Assembly: GCA_023374025.1 (NCBI GenBank) | Contig: SIJG01000157.1 | Location: 1 to 64,000 of the forward strand | From: Heterodera schachtii | Lineage: Eukaryota; Nematoda; Chromadorea; Rhabditida; Heteroderidae | Length of the DNA stretch: 64,000 nt | Direction: 5' to 3' | Part shown: positions 54,401-64,000 of the stretch, piece by piece | Position numbering within the stretch: position 1 is the first letter of the stretch | Layout of the letters: every line of letters starts with the position of its first letter | The notes under the pieces: generated by a model | What the model was told of the DNA's origin: nothing | Seen by the model: the letters and a program-made list of their open reading frames with translations, nothing else | Database searches by the model: none | Translations under genes and position numbers: made by a program

Positions 54401-55438
54401 CTTTGGACGTCAAGGTGTTGAGCGTTAATCCGTTTGCTAATTGTTAAAATTTGTCATTTTTATTACAGTTCCCCAAATTTGGACAATAAACACCGCGAGG
54501 GATTGGCACCGCCTCATCAATGTTGGACACCTTTTGGCATTCAAAAGGTCGAAATTCCGTCACAAATTGACCTTCATCAACAAATTACCACCACGATTCT
54601 TCGCTCAATTTGAGGTAATTAGTGAAAAATAATTATTTACATTTATTTAATTTAAAAATGAATAAAGTGAGCAAAGGGATCGCATTGACACACTTACAAA
54701 TGCGAACCATCGAGAAGAGAATGATGAGGAGGAAGAGCTGGTCAATTTGTACAGAAAATTTCATCTGAACGAAGCGAAAACGGTGGAAAAAGCAAAGTAA
54801 TAATTAACGAATAATTATTTATGCATATTTAAAACACTTTCGATAATTGATTGATCTTGTTAATTAGGCACTCTGCTATTAATGAGGATGATGCTGACAA
54901 TGATAATGATGTCGGAGGATTCAATGAGTTTGTTGGCCCGACTTGGGCTCAGATGGTCAGGCGAAAGGTAAAGCACAAATTGTTTTGACTGTGCTTTCAT
55001 TCATTTGCGTTGCCATTGATCAGGGCTCGCAAGTGTCCTTATTTCTAAGATTTGTCCAGGGATGGTATCCGTCCTTGAATGGCAAGGACCTCTTTCTTGA
55101 AAATAAAAAATGTCCTTGGATGTAAGGACGTCCTTGAAAATGAGCATTTGAAAAAAGGAAAAAATAATCAAAGGAAATTTGGTAAATTTTTGAATATATA
55201 ACATATTTTGTGCAAAATCTGGTACTAAATTGCATAAAAATTCCCAATTTTTTTCCCGGCGGCGCCTATCGGCACCGCCGGACCCAAAAAATTTCTCTTA
55301 AAAAAATTAGCCAAAATTGCAAATTTAAGTTGCTCATTTGGCCCCCCTTTTCAGTCCTATCTGCGCCAAAAGTCCCATTCATCGCCAGCAATCAACAGAA
55401 ATTGTTCGACAAAAACGGTGGCCGGCGGTAATTTGTGA
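45483..55438 (+). CDS. TTP-type tandem CCCH zinc-finger RNA-binding protein
   Basis: Starts MQRKIDNNSIQNYEQSKEAA. Exons: 45483-45559, 45612-45657, 45703-45815, 45864-45954, 46433-46512, 47245-47386, 47773-47914, about 48465-48641, about 49055-49159, 49215-49268, 49938-50052, 50821-51097, then less certain 51850-51940, 52863-53130, 53676-53799, 54342-54414, 54469-54613, 54672-54796, 54868-54967, 55355-55438. Finger 1 is YKTAMC-x8-C-x5-C-x3-H (split by an intron after MCQ), finger 2 HKTRIC-x8-C-x5-C-x3-H; both keep all ligands. These fingers bind AU-rich or related 3'UTR elements and control mRNA stability and translation in cytoplasm, often in nematode germline and embryo. The long C-terminus is Gln/Ser/Gly/Pro-rich, low complexity. 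Intron 10 is GC-AG. A TGA at 54613 must be skipped by an earlier donor (AAAAG|GTCGAA), or the gene ends there; two genes are possible. Confidence 0.75.
47398..47690 (+). repeat. Tandem duplication inside zinc-finger gene intron 6
   Basis: 47399-47545 and 47547-47690 are near-identical: GGGCAATTTAGGAATTTTAA/GGGCAATTTAGTGATTCTAA, TAGTCAAAAGAAATTAATTT and GCTGAATTTATTTGAAATTT. Confidence 0.9.
48703..49020. mobile_element. hAT-type MITE, CGAAAAC word
   Basis: 318 bp in a zinc-finger gene intron. Ends CAGGGCTGCACGAAAATTT and, inward from the right, CAGGGCTGCACGAAATTTCG. Exact 8-bp duplication GCTGCAAC (48695-48702, 49021-49028). The interior is almost entirely CGAAAACGAAAA-like. Confidence 0.92.
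49319..49886. mobile_element. hAT-type element, AATAGGTA word
   Basis: 568 bp inside the GC-AG intron. Ends TAGGGCTGGGTATTTTAGGT and, inward from the right, TAGGGCTGGGAAATTTAGG. 8-bp flanks ATTATTAC/ATTATTAT (7 of 8). Interior word AAATAGGTA, with TTCTTAGGGGTGTATTTT motifs. Confidence 0.85.
50213..50780 (+). repeat. Tandem duplication inside zinc-finger gene intron 11
   Basis: Blocks at about 50213-50480 and 50510-50740 share TTTTGAATTTGATTAATTTC/CTTTTGAATTTGACTAATTC, TTAATTTTCGTTTTTTAAAA and TAGATTC(A)TTCTTTTTAATAGTTAA. Confidence 0.75.
53138..53540. mobile_element. Foldback element in a zinc-finger gene intron
   Basis: Outer arms AAAAACCATCAAAATGGGCA and, inverted, TTACCCATTTTGATGGTTTT; inner core GAGAGTCCTAAGTGTTTTCT against GAAAACACTTAAGGCTATCG. 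Matches the element at 23999 in both arms and core. Confidence 0.8.
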
Positions 55439-56760
55439 AGGATTTATGGCAAAAATCGCGCCCAATGTCCAATTGATTTGATTAATTTGTTACAAAGTGT
55501 TTATGTTGAGAAAATGTGTAAGAAAATGCCAAGATACTGGTCATGTTTAATTGTAATATTATTCCGTGTTATATGTTTTTTATGTATGTTGTAGATCGGA
55601 CTTTTATTGTATACATATACATAATTTTACGCATATTCCCATTTCGAAAATGTTAAATATTTGTTAGGAAAGCATCGAAATTTTTTGGAAAAAAAAAAGA
55701 AAGAAAACTTATCATAGAATCCAATTTACTCTGATGGGAGTAGCGGTTTATTTCTAGCAGTTATAAAAAATTCTCTGAACACTTGTTAAATTTTTAAGTT
55801 AAAATTGAATATTTTATTTGGAAAAATTACAGTCTTATTTTGTCAAGGAAAAATATTTCCAATTCGCATGAAAAATTAAATTTTGAAAAAAATTAACTTG
55901 ACCATTGCAGTTCTATTTCAATTCTCGTCGTGTCTCAGATATGACATTGTATCTCTGTTATCGACTATCGTATATCTGACATCGTATATACGATGAAACT
56001 AATTTGTAAGGGAAGAAATCGTGTAAATACATCCGTGGTCCAACCCATATATTTGGTCCCGTCGTGTAAAATTAAAAAAATCATAAAAAAATTTACGTTC
56101 TAAGTATATATTTAAAATGAATTTTATTTATAGAATGAAGTCTCTCCTTTCTAATAATATAAAATTCAATGGATAAATATAATAAAAAAAATAGACAACA
56201 ATGATTTTTGGGGTAACCATTTTTCTGGCTTCATAAAATTACTCATATACATATTCAGATTTTATGCAATGCAATAAATAAAGCTCAAAGATTTTCGCAG
56301 AATTTTTTTTGAAAAATCCTTAAAATTAGCAATAATTTTATTAAAATTTTTTGCCAATTTCGCGAAATTTGATCATTTTAGGACAAAATCTGTTGACTAA
56401 TTGCATTCAAATTTAAATTTCTTGATTTCGACCCCAAAATCTTATTTTAGACCAGCGATATCCCTACATTATTGACAAAATTTGAAAATTTTGTGTTAAG
56501 TGAATTTTTTAAATTTTGTCATTTTTCGCTTAAAATTGGATTAAAAATTAACATCGACAAATTTTTCTTTAACCGAAAGCCGGGGGTCCAAATCCGGCAT
56601 AATCGAAAACCGGGGGTACCGGTTAATAACCAGTCGTGCATTACCCTATTTTATTTTTGCTCTTTGTTATCTTTTGTTTCATTTTTTAATTATATTTTAT
56701 AAAAACATTTTAGCCGATTTTCCTACAAAATAACTTTCTTCCTTTTTATCAGAAAATAAA
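55439..56760. other. AT-rich intergenic interval
   Basis: No gene. A patch of ATATC/ATCGTATAT words (55925-55995), a CCGGGGGT patch (56575-56640) and a relic of the CAGGGCT family (CCAAAATCTTATTTTAGACC, 56431) are present. Confidence 0.5.
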
Positions 56761-56769
56761 AAGGCAAAA

Positions 56770-57180
56770 ATGAAAAGAACTGAGTCTTTTGTCATCTCGA
56801 ATCACATGAGGAGGGAGGGGTCCATCCGCCGATTGTGTCGGTGGTAAAACTTCGTCCGTCTCATTAAGTCAACTTCACACATTTTTTGGCAAATGCCTTT
56901 TTTCTGCCAATTGGGATGACTTAAATAGGGAAATTGTGCCAAAAACTCTTTTCGTGCCGTTTTTAAAATTTTAAATGTCTTTTTAGGAACCTTTCAAAAA
57001 TTTGGTAATATCAGAAATAATGCTTTGGAGTTGGCTTTCAGACGGATGAACTTCGACCCCCTCCCCTTTTTCTTCTGCTTTCAGTGTGCCATCAGCGGCG
57101 GAAGGAAAACGCCGGTGCCATTCTGTCCACCAATTTGCTTTTTGTAATTGTGCTTCTCTTTGTGTCCATTTGCCGTTGAA
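56770..57180 (+). CDS. Possible small two-exon gene with a C-terminal membrane helix
   Basis: An ATG at 56770 opens MKRTESFVISNHMRREGSIR, RL with balanced codons up to a donor near 56841-56846. After an AT-rich interval a strong acceptor (CTGCTTTCAG, 57084) starts an exon that can read CHQRRKENAGAILSTNLLFV, IVLLFVSICR-stop, a hydrophobic tail, or in another phase a Cys-rich peptide. The donor that would give the membrane version (TTGT|GTGTCG) is less canonical than the one giving the other phase. No family is recognised; it may be a chance join. Confidence 0.3.
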
Positions 57181-57606
57181 TGAGTCATTGGAAACTGAAA
57201 TTTTTAAATTTGTATTTTTAACATGTTTTTAATCGAGCGGAAAGCTGAGCATTGCGTCTATTTATTCATTATATTGTTTATAATGAAAATATCTTTTTGT
57301 AGCAAATAACCGAAAAAGTGCATTTTACAATTTATTTAGTTTCATTTTTAAAAATGCATAAAAATTCAAAATTTTGCCCGATGGCACCTATCGGCAACTG
57401 GCCCCTTTTGTTTTCTTTTTTAAAGAGACTAATTTGGACTAAATATATTAACAATTATATAAATCCGGCGGCGCCTATAGACACAGTCTGACTTCCTTTT
57501 CATAAATTTAAACATAATAAATTATTCGTCGAATTGCCATTCCAAAAATTTTCAAGATTTTACGTCTCTGATAGCTTATAAATATTTCAAAAGTATTATT
57601 TTAAAT
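57181..57606. other. Intergenic, two GGCGCC-type hairpin relics
   Basis: GATGGCACCTATCGGC (57380) and CCGGCGGCGCCTATAGAC (57465) are degraded copies of the dispersed hairpin. Nothing else seen. Confidence 0.5.
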
Positions 57607-57609
57607 GTT

Positions 57610-59154
57610 TTCAATTTACTTCCTTTTCAGCCGCTTCTTCGTAATTGTCATCATTTACTTCCTTTTCAGCCGCTTCTTCTTCGCTTGTTTCCAGCTGTTT
57701 CAACAACGACGACTTGACGCGCATCACTTTCAAATAATTGCGGCAAAATTTGCGCCACGTGCGCACCATTTCCACCAATTTGCCAAAATCTTGCGTAATT
57801 TTCTCTTCGTCATTTCCTGGTGGAGTCAAAAAAGTGCAAATATCTTTGACCAAAATTGACATTCCGTCAATTTTGGCCAATGTTTTTTGCAATTTTCCAT
57901 CCTTTTGAGGCACCAATAAAGCATTGATGAAAAATTGCAAAATGTTCCGATCAGTCTCCGGTATTTTTTGATCATTTAGGAAAAATTTGACAAGTTTTTC
58001 CGCAGCATTGCGCAAGTACGCTTTGAGCATGAACGCGTCCTCATCGGATGGTTTGACATTGCGCCAAAACCAAGGGGACAACAATTTGGCCACTTTCAAA
58101 TCCTTTCCCGCATAATGGGAAAAATGCAAAGTGTCTTTGTTGCCGTTTGAGTTTTGCCAATTTTTTTTCATAACATTTTGAAAAAAAATTTCTGGCTCAC
58201 TGGTGGAGTGAATTAAATTCTAAAAATATTGATTTAAAAAGTGAAAATTTTTGAATTCTTGCTGGTTTTTTGCATATAAAAGTTAAATAGGCATAAAAAG
58301 CTAAATTATGCCCTAAAATTGTGAATTTTAGTTTTTGAGTTTTGAAAAGCTGCTTTTAGGTCAATGTAACTAGATTTTTGGGCTATTTTTGAAAACATTT
58401 GCTTTTTTTTTTTCCCTCTTAATATCATTGTCCAAAGTGCAAATAATTCAAAATTTTGAATTTTTTCTTAAGAATTTCTCATAAACCTGGAAATATGCAA
58501 GAAGAGGCAATTAGCATAAAAATATACAAATCTTTTTTTGTCGGACACAAAAGAATATTAACAAATAAAATTGTAAATATTTCAAGTTTTTTTTTCAAGT
58601 GTTTTTTGCTATACCATTTTTTGGCCAAGCGGAAACATATGGACAAAAATTGTGGTTTGCGTTGTGCCGTCCATTCGCAATTCAAATTCGCCGTTTTGAT
58701 TTGTTTTTGTGGCGTAAAAATGTTCAAAACATTCACTCAATTCCTCCAAATTGCTTCCTTTTTTATATTTAAACAGAGACAAGTTAATGGTGAGCTGATC
58801 GTTTTTCCGAGTGATCTAAAATTAAATTTATACGAGGCCTTGGCAATAAAAGTTAATGATTTGAAAAAAAAAACTTTTTAACTTAAAATAATTAAATTTA
58901 CAATAAAAAATTTATATATAATTAAAAAAAACGACTTTTATGGGCTTATAAGAAAATAAATCGGCGCAATTTTCGGAAAGCAAATTGCGCAGTTTGTCCC
59001 AAGCGATAATTTTGTAGAATCCGGGCGGTGAAACTGTGCCAGCATAAGTCAGAAAATTTCCAGGAAAAACATTTTCACTCATCGAAGATATCATATCAAA
59101 AAGGGAAATGCTGCAGAAAATGGCAAAACGAATATTATACGAATGTCGAATCAT
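57610..59154 (-). CDS. Unrecognised three-exon protein
   Basis: Exons 59154-58933 (approximate donor ATAAAA|GTCGTT), 58815-58615 and 58219-57610 join in phase 0 to about 340 residues. Exon 1: MIRHSYNIRFAIFCSISLFD ... GTVSPPGFYKIIAWDKLRNL. Exon 2: ITRKNDQLTINLSLFKYKKG ... QNGEFELRMDGTTQTTIFVH. Exon 3: NLIHSTSEPEIFFQNVMKKN ... KLLSPWFWRNVKPSDEDAF ... ending in a duplicated YEEAAEKEVN motif and a TGA stop. Helical, charged C-terminal half. The start is uncertain: TTTTCTGCAG inside exon 1 (about 59113) is a good acceptor, so the first codons may be intronic and an upstream exon or spliced leader may be used. The exon 2 core (GEFEL..DG..T) loosely recalls a beta-sandwich, not enough to name. Long plus-strand frames here are antisense shadows. 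Confidence 0.65.
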
Positions 59155-59159
59155 TTATC

Positions 59160-59440
59160 TTAATCAAATATTAATATAAATTATTAAGGCTACGATTTTT
59201 AAATAAATAAATCGCAAAATTTGTTCCTAAATAGGTGAAAAAAGGATGTAAAGCTCTAAAAACAAGCCAGAAAATCAACAAGTGATTCCTTTTTTCGGCA
59301 AATAAATTTCACGAAGTTTGAAAACGCTGATTTTTCTGTCCGTTTCATAGCTGTCAAAATAACATGAAATTTTGCAGGAAATAGAATAGTATAAAGGCTT
59401 TCTGTCCGAAAAATTTTGAATGGTTAAATATATTCAATTG
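59160..59440. other. AT-rich upstream region
   Basis: Upstream of the minus-strand gene. Contains one half of a foldback core (AATAGAATAGTATAAAGGCT, 59381). No gene. Confidence 0.45.
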
Positions 59441-61450
59441 TTTACGCGGTAAATTCACGGATATAATTCACTTGGAAAATTCACGGCCATTGTTTTACGG
59501 GGTAAATTCACGGAAATTGTACACGCGGTCAATTCACGGATTGGTTCACGCGGTCAATTCACTGACATCGTTCACGGGGTGATTCACGGATATAGTTCAC
59601 AGGGTCAATTCACGGATTGGTTCACGCGGTCAATTCACTGACATCGTTCACGGGGTAAATTCACGGATATAGTTCACAGGGTCAATTCACTGATATGGTT
59701 CACGTGGACAATTCACGGATTGGTTCACGCGGTCAATTCACTGACATCGTTCACGGGGTCAATTCACGGATATAGTTCACAGGGTCAATTCACGGATATA
59801 GTTCACAGGGTCAATTCACGGATTGGTTCACGCGGTCAATTCACTGACATCGTTCACGGGGTCAATTCACGGATTGGTTCACGCGGTCAATTCACTGACA
59901 TCGTTCACGGGGTAAATTCACGGATATAGTTTACATGGTCAATTCACTGATATGGTTCACGTGGACAATTCACGGATTGGTTCACGCGGTCAATTCACTG
60001 ACATCGTTCACGGGGTCAATTCACGGATATAGTTCACAGGGTCAATTCACGGATTGGTTCACGCGGTCAATTCACTGACATCGTTCACGGGGTCAATTCA
60101 CGGATATAGTTCACAGGGTCAATTCACGGATTGGTTCACGCGGTCAATTCACGGATTGGTTCACGGGGTCAATTCACGGATATAGTTCACAGGGTCAATT
60201 CACGGATTGGTTCACGCGGTCAATTCACTGACATCGTTCACGGGGTCAATTCACGGATATAGTTCACAGGGTCAATTCACGGATTGGTTCACGCGGTCAA
60301 TTCACTGACATCGTTCACGGGGTAAATTCACGGATATAGTTTACAGGGTCAATTCACGGATATAGTTCACAGGGTCAATTCACGGATATAGTTCACAGGG
60401 TCAATTCACGGATATAGTTCACAGGGTCAATTCACGGATATAGTTCACAGGGTCAATTCACGGATTGGTTCACGCGGTCAATTCACTGACATCGTTCACG
60501 GGGTAAATTCACGGATATAGTTTACAGGGTCAATTCACGGATATAGTTCACAGGGTCAATTCACGGATTGGTTCACGCGGTCAATTCACTGACATCGTTC
60601 ACAGGGTCAATTCACGGATTGGTTCACGCGGTCAATTCACTGACATCGTTCACGGGGTAAATTCACGGATATAGTTTACAGGGTCAATTCACGGATATAG
60701 TTCACAGGGTCAATTCACGGATATAGTTCACAGGGTCAATTCACGGATATAGTTCACAGGGTCAATTCACGGATATAGTTCACAGGGTCAATTCACGGAT
60801 TGGTTCACGCGGTCAATTCAGTGACATCGTTCACGGGGTCAATTCACGGATATAGTTCACAGGGTCAATTCACGGATTGGTTCACGCGGTCAATTCACTG
60901 ACATCGTTCACGGGGTCAATTCACGGATATAGTTTACAGGGTCAATTCACGGATATAGTTCACAGGGTCAATTCACGGATATAGTTCACAGGGTCAATTC
61001 ACGGATATAGTTCACAGGGTCAATTCACGGATATAGTTCACGGGGTCAATTCACGGATTGGTTCACGCGGTCAATTCACTGACATCGTTCACGGGGTAAA
61101 TTCACGGATATAGTTCACAGGGTCAATTCACGGATATAGTTCACAGGGTCAATTCACGGATATAGTTCACAGGGTCAATTCACGGATATAGTTCACAGGT
61201 TCAATTCACGGATATAGTTCACAGGGTCAATTCACGGATATAGTTCACAGGGTCAATTCACGGATTGGTTCACGCGGTCAATTCACTGACATCGTTCACG
61301 GGGTAAATTCACGGATATAGTTTACAGGGTCAATTCACTGATATGGTTCACGTGGACAATTCACGGATTGATTCACGCGGTCAATTCACTGACATCGTTC
61401 ACGGGGTAATTCACGGATATAGTTCACAGGGTCAATTCAGGGTAACAGTT
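59441..61450. repeat. ~2-kb minisatellite, 25-26-bp units
   Basis: Three main unit types: GGGTCAATTCAC+GGATATAGTTCACA, CACGGATTGGTTCACGCGGT+CAATT and CACTGACATCGTTCACGGGG+TCAATT. They combine into irregular higher-order blocks; runs of the ATATAG type alternate with ATTGG-ACATCG pairs. Roughly 75 units by length. The word TTCACGG/GGTCAATTCAC dominates, as in the word-permuted transposons. Not CRISPR: there are no unique spacers. Confidence 0.92.
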
Positions 61451-62730
61451 CTCGGGTAGATTCATGGTCACGGTTATTCGGTTTTGTTTGTCACGGAATA
61501 CCTCCACTCAATAGGTTTAAAATAATTCATAGAAAATGCGTGCTTTTCTCATCACCAAAACCTAAAAAGCCCAAAAATTATAAAATGGCGGCGGCTGCTT
61601 AAAAGTGCATGCCAACAAAGAAATTGCGAAGGGAATATTATGGAGAGGGGACTTAATCACGTGCAATGAATGAGACAGTCGTATGCCAGAAAAGCCAATA
61701 TAATCGACTTTTTTAATTTATAAAAATATTCTTATTTTATAAAAATTGGAATTAAATTTTTGGGAAAAATGAATTATTCGCAGTTTTTCGAAAATTTTTT
61801 GATGTTTTTTTACATACATAATATTTTTTTTTTGCTGGTCATTAATTTTTTTGTTCTGCTTTAATGGGGGATGTAGAAAAGCTTTACATAGTTGAGATTT
61901 TGGCTCTAATGCACTTTATGAGTCCAATCGACTTTTATGAGTCCAAAGGTATTTTATGAATCCAATCAATTGACAATCCCGGTTTTTTATACAATAACTT
62001 TGTTCGTATTCGAACAAACCCTATCTTTTTGGTATCATTCGAAAGCACAAAGTCTAAATAATGTAATAATACGAGAAAACAAAAGAATTCTAACATTTCA
62101 AGAAAGTTACAAACGAAAATAATCAGCAATTACTTAATTAATCAAATCTTTTTTGGTAATTGCCTAAACGCTGCGATTTTATATATTTTAGCTTCGTTAG
62201 ACTTTGTGTTTTCGAATGATACCAAAAAGATAGGGTTTGTTCGAACATGAACAAAGTTATTGTATAAAAACCCGGGATTGTCAATTGATTGGACTCGTAA
62301 ATTCCTTTGGACTCATAAAAGTCGATTGGACTCATAAAGTGCATTAGAGCCGAGATTTTTATCTGCTGATTTTTTAAAGGTCTCAGTTGTCGAAAAATTT
62401 TGCGGCGTGTCGAAATTAATTAAAAGCACAAAATTTTAAAAGCAAAACAGATTAGAGAATCAAAAATTAAAAATTCTGAGAATTATGTAAGTCGATATTT
62501 AAATAATAAAACAAATTATCACACAAGAAATAAAAAAAACTAATTCGAAAGAGAAAACTATGGCAATTTTTAGTATACATTTTTTGTTTTGGAAAAAGCT
62601 GTTTATTGATGTTCTCATGGCGTATCATTGTTCAAAAAAATTTCTGCGAGTGATCAGAAAATTTTGGTTTGACACGATTCGAAAATTATTCATAAGATCA
62701 GTTTGACTAATATTGTTTCATTAGTTGATT
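61451..62730. other. Intergenic with a large foldback element
   Basis: Apart from the foldback at 61897-62355, AT-rich DNA with no gene. Confidence 0.5.
61897..62355. mobile_element. Foldback element, 460 bp
   Basis: Left arm CTCTAATGCACTTTATGAGT, CCAATCGACTTTTATGAGTC, CAATTGACAATCCCGG, TACAATAACTTTGTTC; right arm is its inverse complement (GAACAAAGTTATTGTATAAA ... GGACTCATAAAGTGCATTAG). The inner portion GGTATCATTCGAAAGCACAA/TTGTGTTTTCGAATGATACC recalls the CGAA-containing core of the other foldbacks. Confidence 0.85.
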
Positions 62731-62734
62731 TGCA

Positions 62735-64000
62735 GGGCTGTCAAAAATATGCACGAAAAATGGTTAAAATATTTGCATAAATATGCAAATAAAGTCGTTT
62801 CAAATATGCACCAAATATGCACAAAAAAGTTGAAAATTAGGGGTGCAAATTTATTAAAAAATTTTATACCTCATAAATTTTATCGGTTGTTTTTGCAATT
62901 TCAAAGCAAAAATTTCTCAAATTTTCGTGAAGCTCACTGTTGACCCACTCTCACGCATCCATTCAGATTTGGATTTAATTTTAGGCATAATTAAAAATTT
63001 TTTTCCTAAGGGATATTCAAATCGAAAAATATTTGATGAAAAATGGCAAAATATGAAGGCGAAGCCCAATTTTTTTCGAAGCACGAAGTTCGAAGCCCAA
63101 AAAACCCGAAGTTTTCGAAGCTCGAAGTTTCGCCCGTCCCAGATGCCGACCTTTTTTGACCAATTTACACCAGTAAATTTGGCACTTTTATGTCCTATGT
63201 ATTTTCACATTTTTGATTCCTTTTTTGTTTTTTCGAGTTCTAAATCCTACCCTATTTTAGCAGTTTTTGGTTAAAAGGAATGCAAACAAAACAAAAATAA
63301 TAATTTCTTTAATTGAGTGATTAAATTGTAGAATAAAGTTCATGCAGCGTTTATTAGTGTCAATAAAGACCAAAGGAATTTATAACTGATATGAAGCAAT
63401 TTCGCAAAATGTTCTGATTGTCGACCACAAAATCTTTTTTTAGGTGTTCTTATTTTTAAAAATTTTCGATCGAAGCCCTGCTTTAAAAGGACACTATTTA
63501 CGCCAGTTCCGTCTGGCCAGTTCCGTCTTAGTACTAAAAGGGCCGGTTCCGTCTCAAATATTTTTGGACCCAAATTTTTTAAATCAATAACAAATTTAGG
63601 AAAATAAAATAAAATTCTTTTACTTCGCAGCATACAATATAGCTATTCGAAAACAAAAAAAGAAATAATAACCTTTAATATTAATTTTTTTTTTCTATTT
63701 ACAAATACATTTGTTTGAATTTTATTGTGCAGTAGACTTTTCTTCTTGAATTATTCTAGAAATTTTCTGAAATGAAAGTAATTCTGCTCGAGCTTCTCGG
63801 TCTTGGTTCTCGGGGGCAATTCCCAACAACTTTTGGTTCTCAAGTCCCGGAAAATTTCGAATCTCAGCAGCCTTAATGTGTCCAGCACTTTTTTCCCAGC
63901 GAATCCGCCATCCATTTCGGACCCCGAACCCGAATATAAAGAATTTTGTTATTTTACACCCCTAAATTTGAAACTTCTTAGCACCTATTTTGGAGGTTTT
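62735..64000. repeat. Cluster of degenerate word-permuted repeats
   Basis: GCAGGGCTGTCAAAAATATG with AAATATGCA words (62735-62830); CGAAGCTCGAAG words (63050-63130); the right end of a CAGGGCTTCGATCGAAAAT relative (63420-63481); CCAGTTCCGTCT words (63505-63560); TTCTCGG words (63785-63860). No gene was supported to the window end. Confidence 0.5.

Noticed and set aside
57605..57859. Plus-strand ORF rich in Phe
   Set aside because: Antisense of exon 3 of the minus-strand three-exon gene.
58456..58881. 141-codon plus-strand ORF
   Set aside because: Covers exon 2 of the minus-strand gene, whose frame joins to the neighbouring exons in phase.
59720..59929. ORF inside the minisatellite
   Set aside because: Pure repeat translation without start context or conservation.
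59441..61450. CRISPR-like array
   Set aside because: Units are contiguous with no unique spacers, and the genome is a nematode; it is a minisatellite.

Overview
The window reads as nuclear DNA of a nematode, most likely a plant-parasitic tylenchid; a cyst nematode such as Globodera or Heterodera is the closest guess but is not proven. Evidence: protein-coding exons of balanced base composition interrupted by short AT-rich introns, at least two introns that only join in frame as GC-AG introns, blocks of degenerate TTAGGC (the nematode telomere word), a secreted expansin-like double-psi beta-barrel gene, and a TTP-type tandem CCCH zinc-finger gene. Most of the ORFs longer than 60 codons are shadows; real genes had to be rebuilt exon by exon.

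Region 1 (1-20 kb) is accessory, repeat-rich DNA. After the 3' end of an unrecognised minus-strand gene (458-732) it holds at least ten intact or broken copies, on both strands, of one AT-rich, lysine-rich family: a signal peptide, a conserved FGEKWEE box, then up to three ~45-50 residue helix-turn-helix-like repeats. Only the copy at 9981-10595 is an uninterrupted frame from signal peptide into the third repeat. A shared upstream module precedes many copies. The same interval carries duplicated fragments of another gene (5.6-6.06 kb minus, 17.8-18.1 kb plus), a decayed coding region (10.7-11.3 kb minus), a 600-bp purine tract, and a 1.0-kb element with perfect 27-bp terminal inverted repeats.

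Region 2 (20.4-36.6 kb) is a large inverted duplication: arms at about 20.4-26.78 kb and 28.59-35.56 kb around a 1.8-kb spacer. Each arm carries a cytochrome P450 gene and, nearer the centre, a convergent-to-divergent secreted expansin-like gene. Both expansin-like copies are intact and share about 800 bp of upstream DNA. The two P450 copies are damaged in complementary ways: the left one lacks the PERF and haem-cysteine exons, the right one has frameshifts in exon 2.

Region 3 (38.4-42.6 kb) is a third, complete and divergent P450 gene. Region 4 (45.5-55.4 kb) is a many-exon gene for a tandem CCCH zinc-finger RNA-binding protein. Region 5 (55.4-64 kb) has one unrecognised three-exon minus-strand gene (57.6-59.15 kb), a possible small membrane-protein gene (56.77-57.18 kb), a ~2-kb minisatellite (59.44-61.45 kb) and degenerate repeats.

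Throughout are non-autonomous DNA transposons. Five have 8-bp target-site duplications and CAGGG/TAGRG ends typical of the hAT superfamily, and their interiors are built from permutations of a short word that also appears in the ends. A foldback family with a shared core, a TTAGGC-filled inverted-repeat family and a dispersed GGCGGTGCC/GGCACCGCC hairpin are also present. Several introns contain a tandem duplication of themselves.
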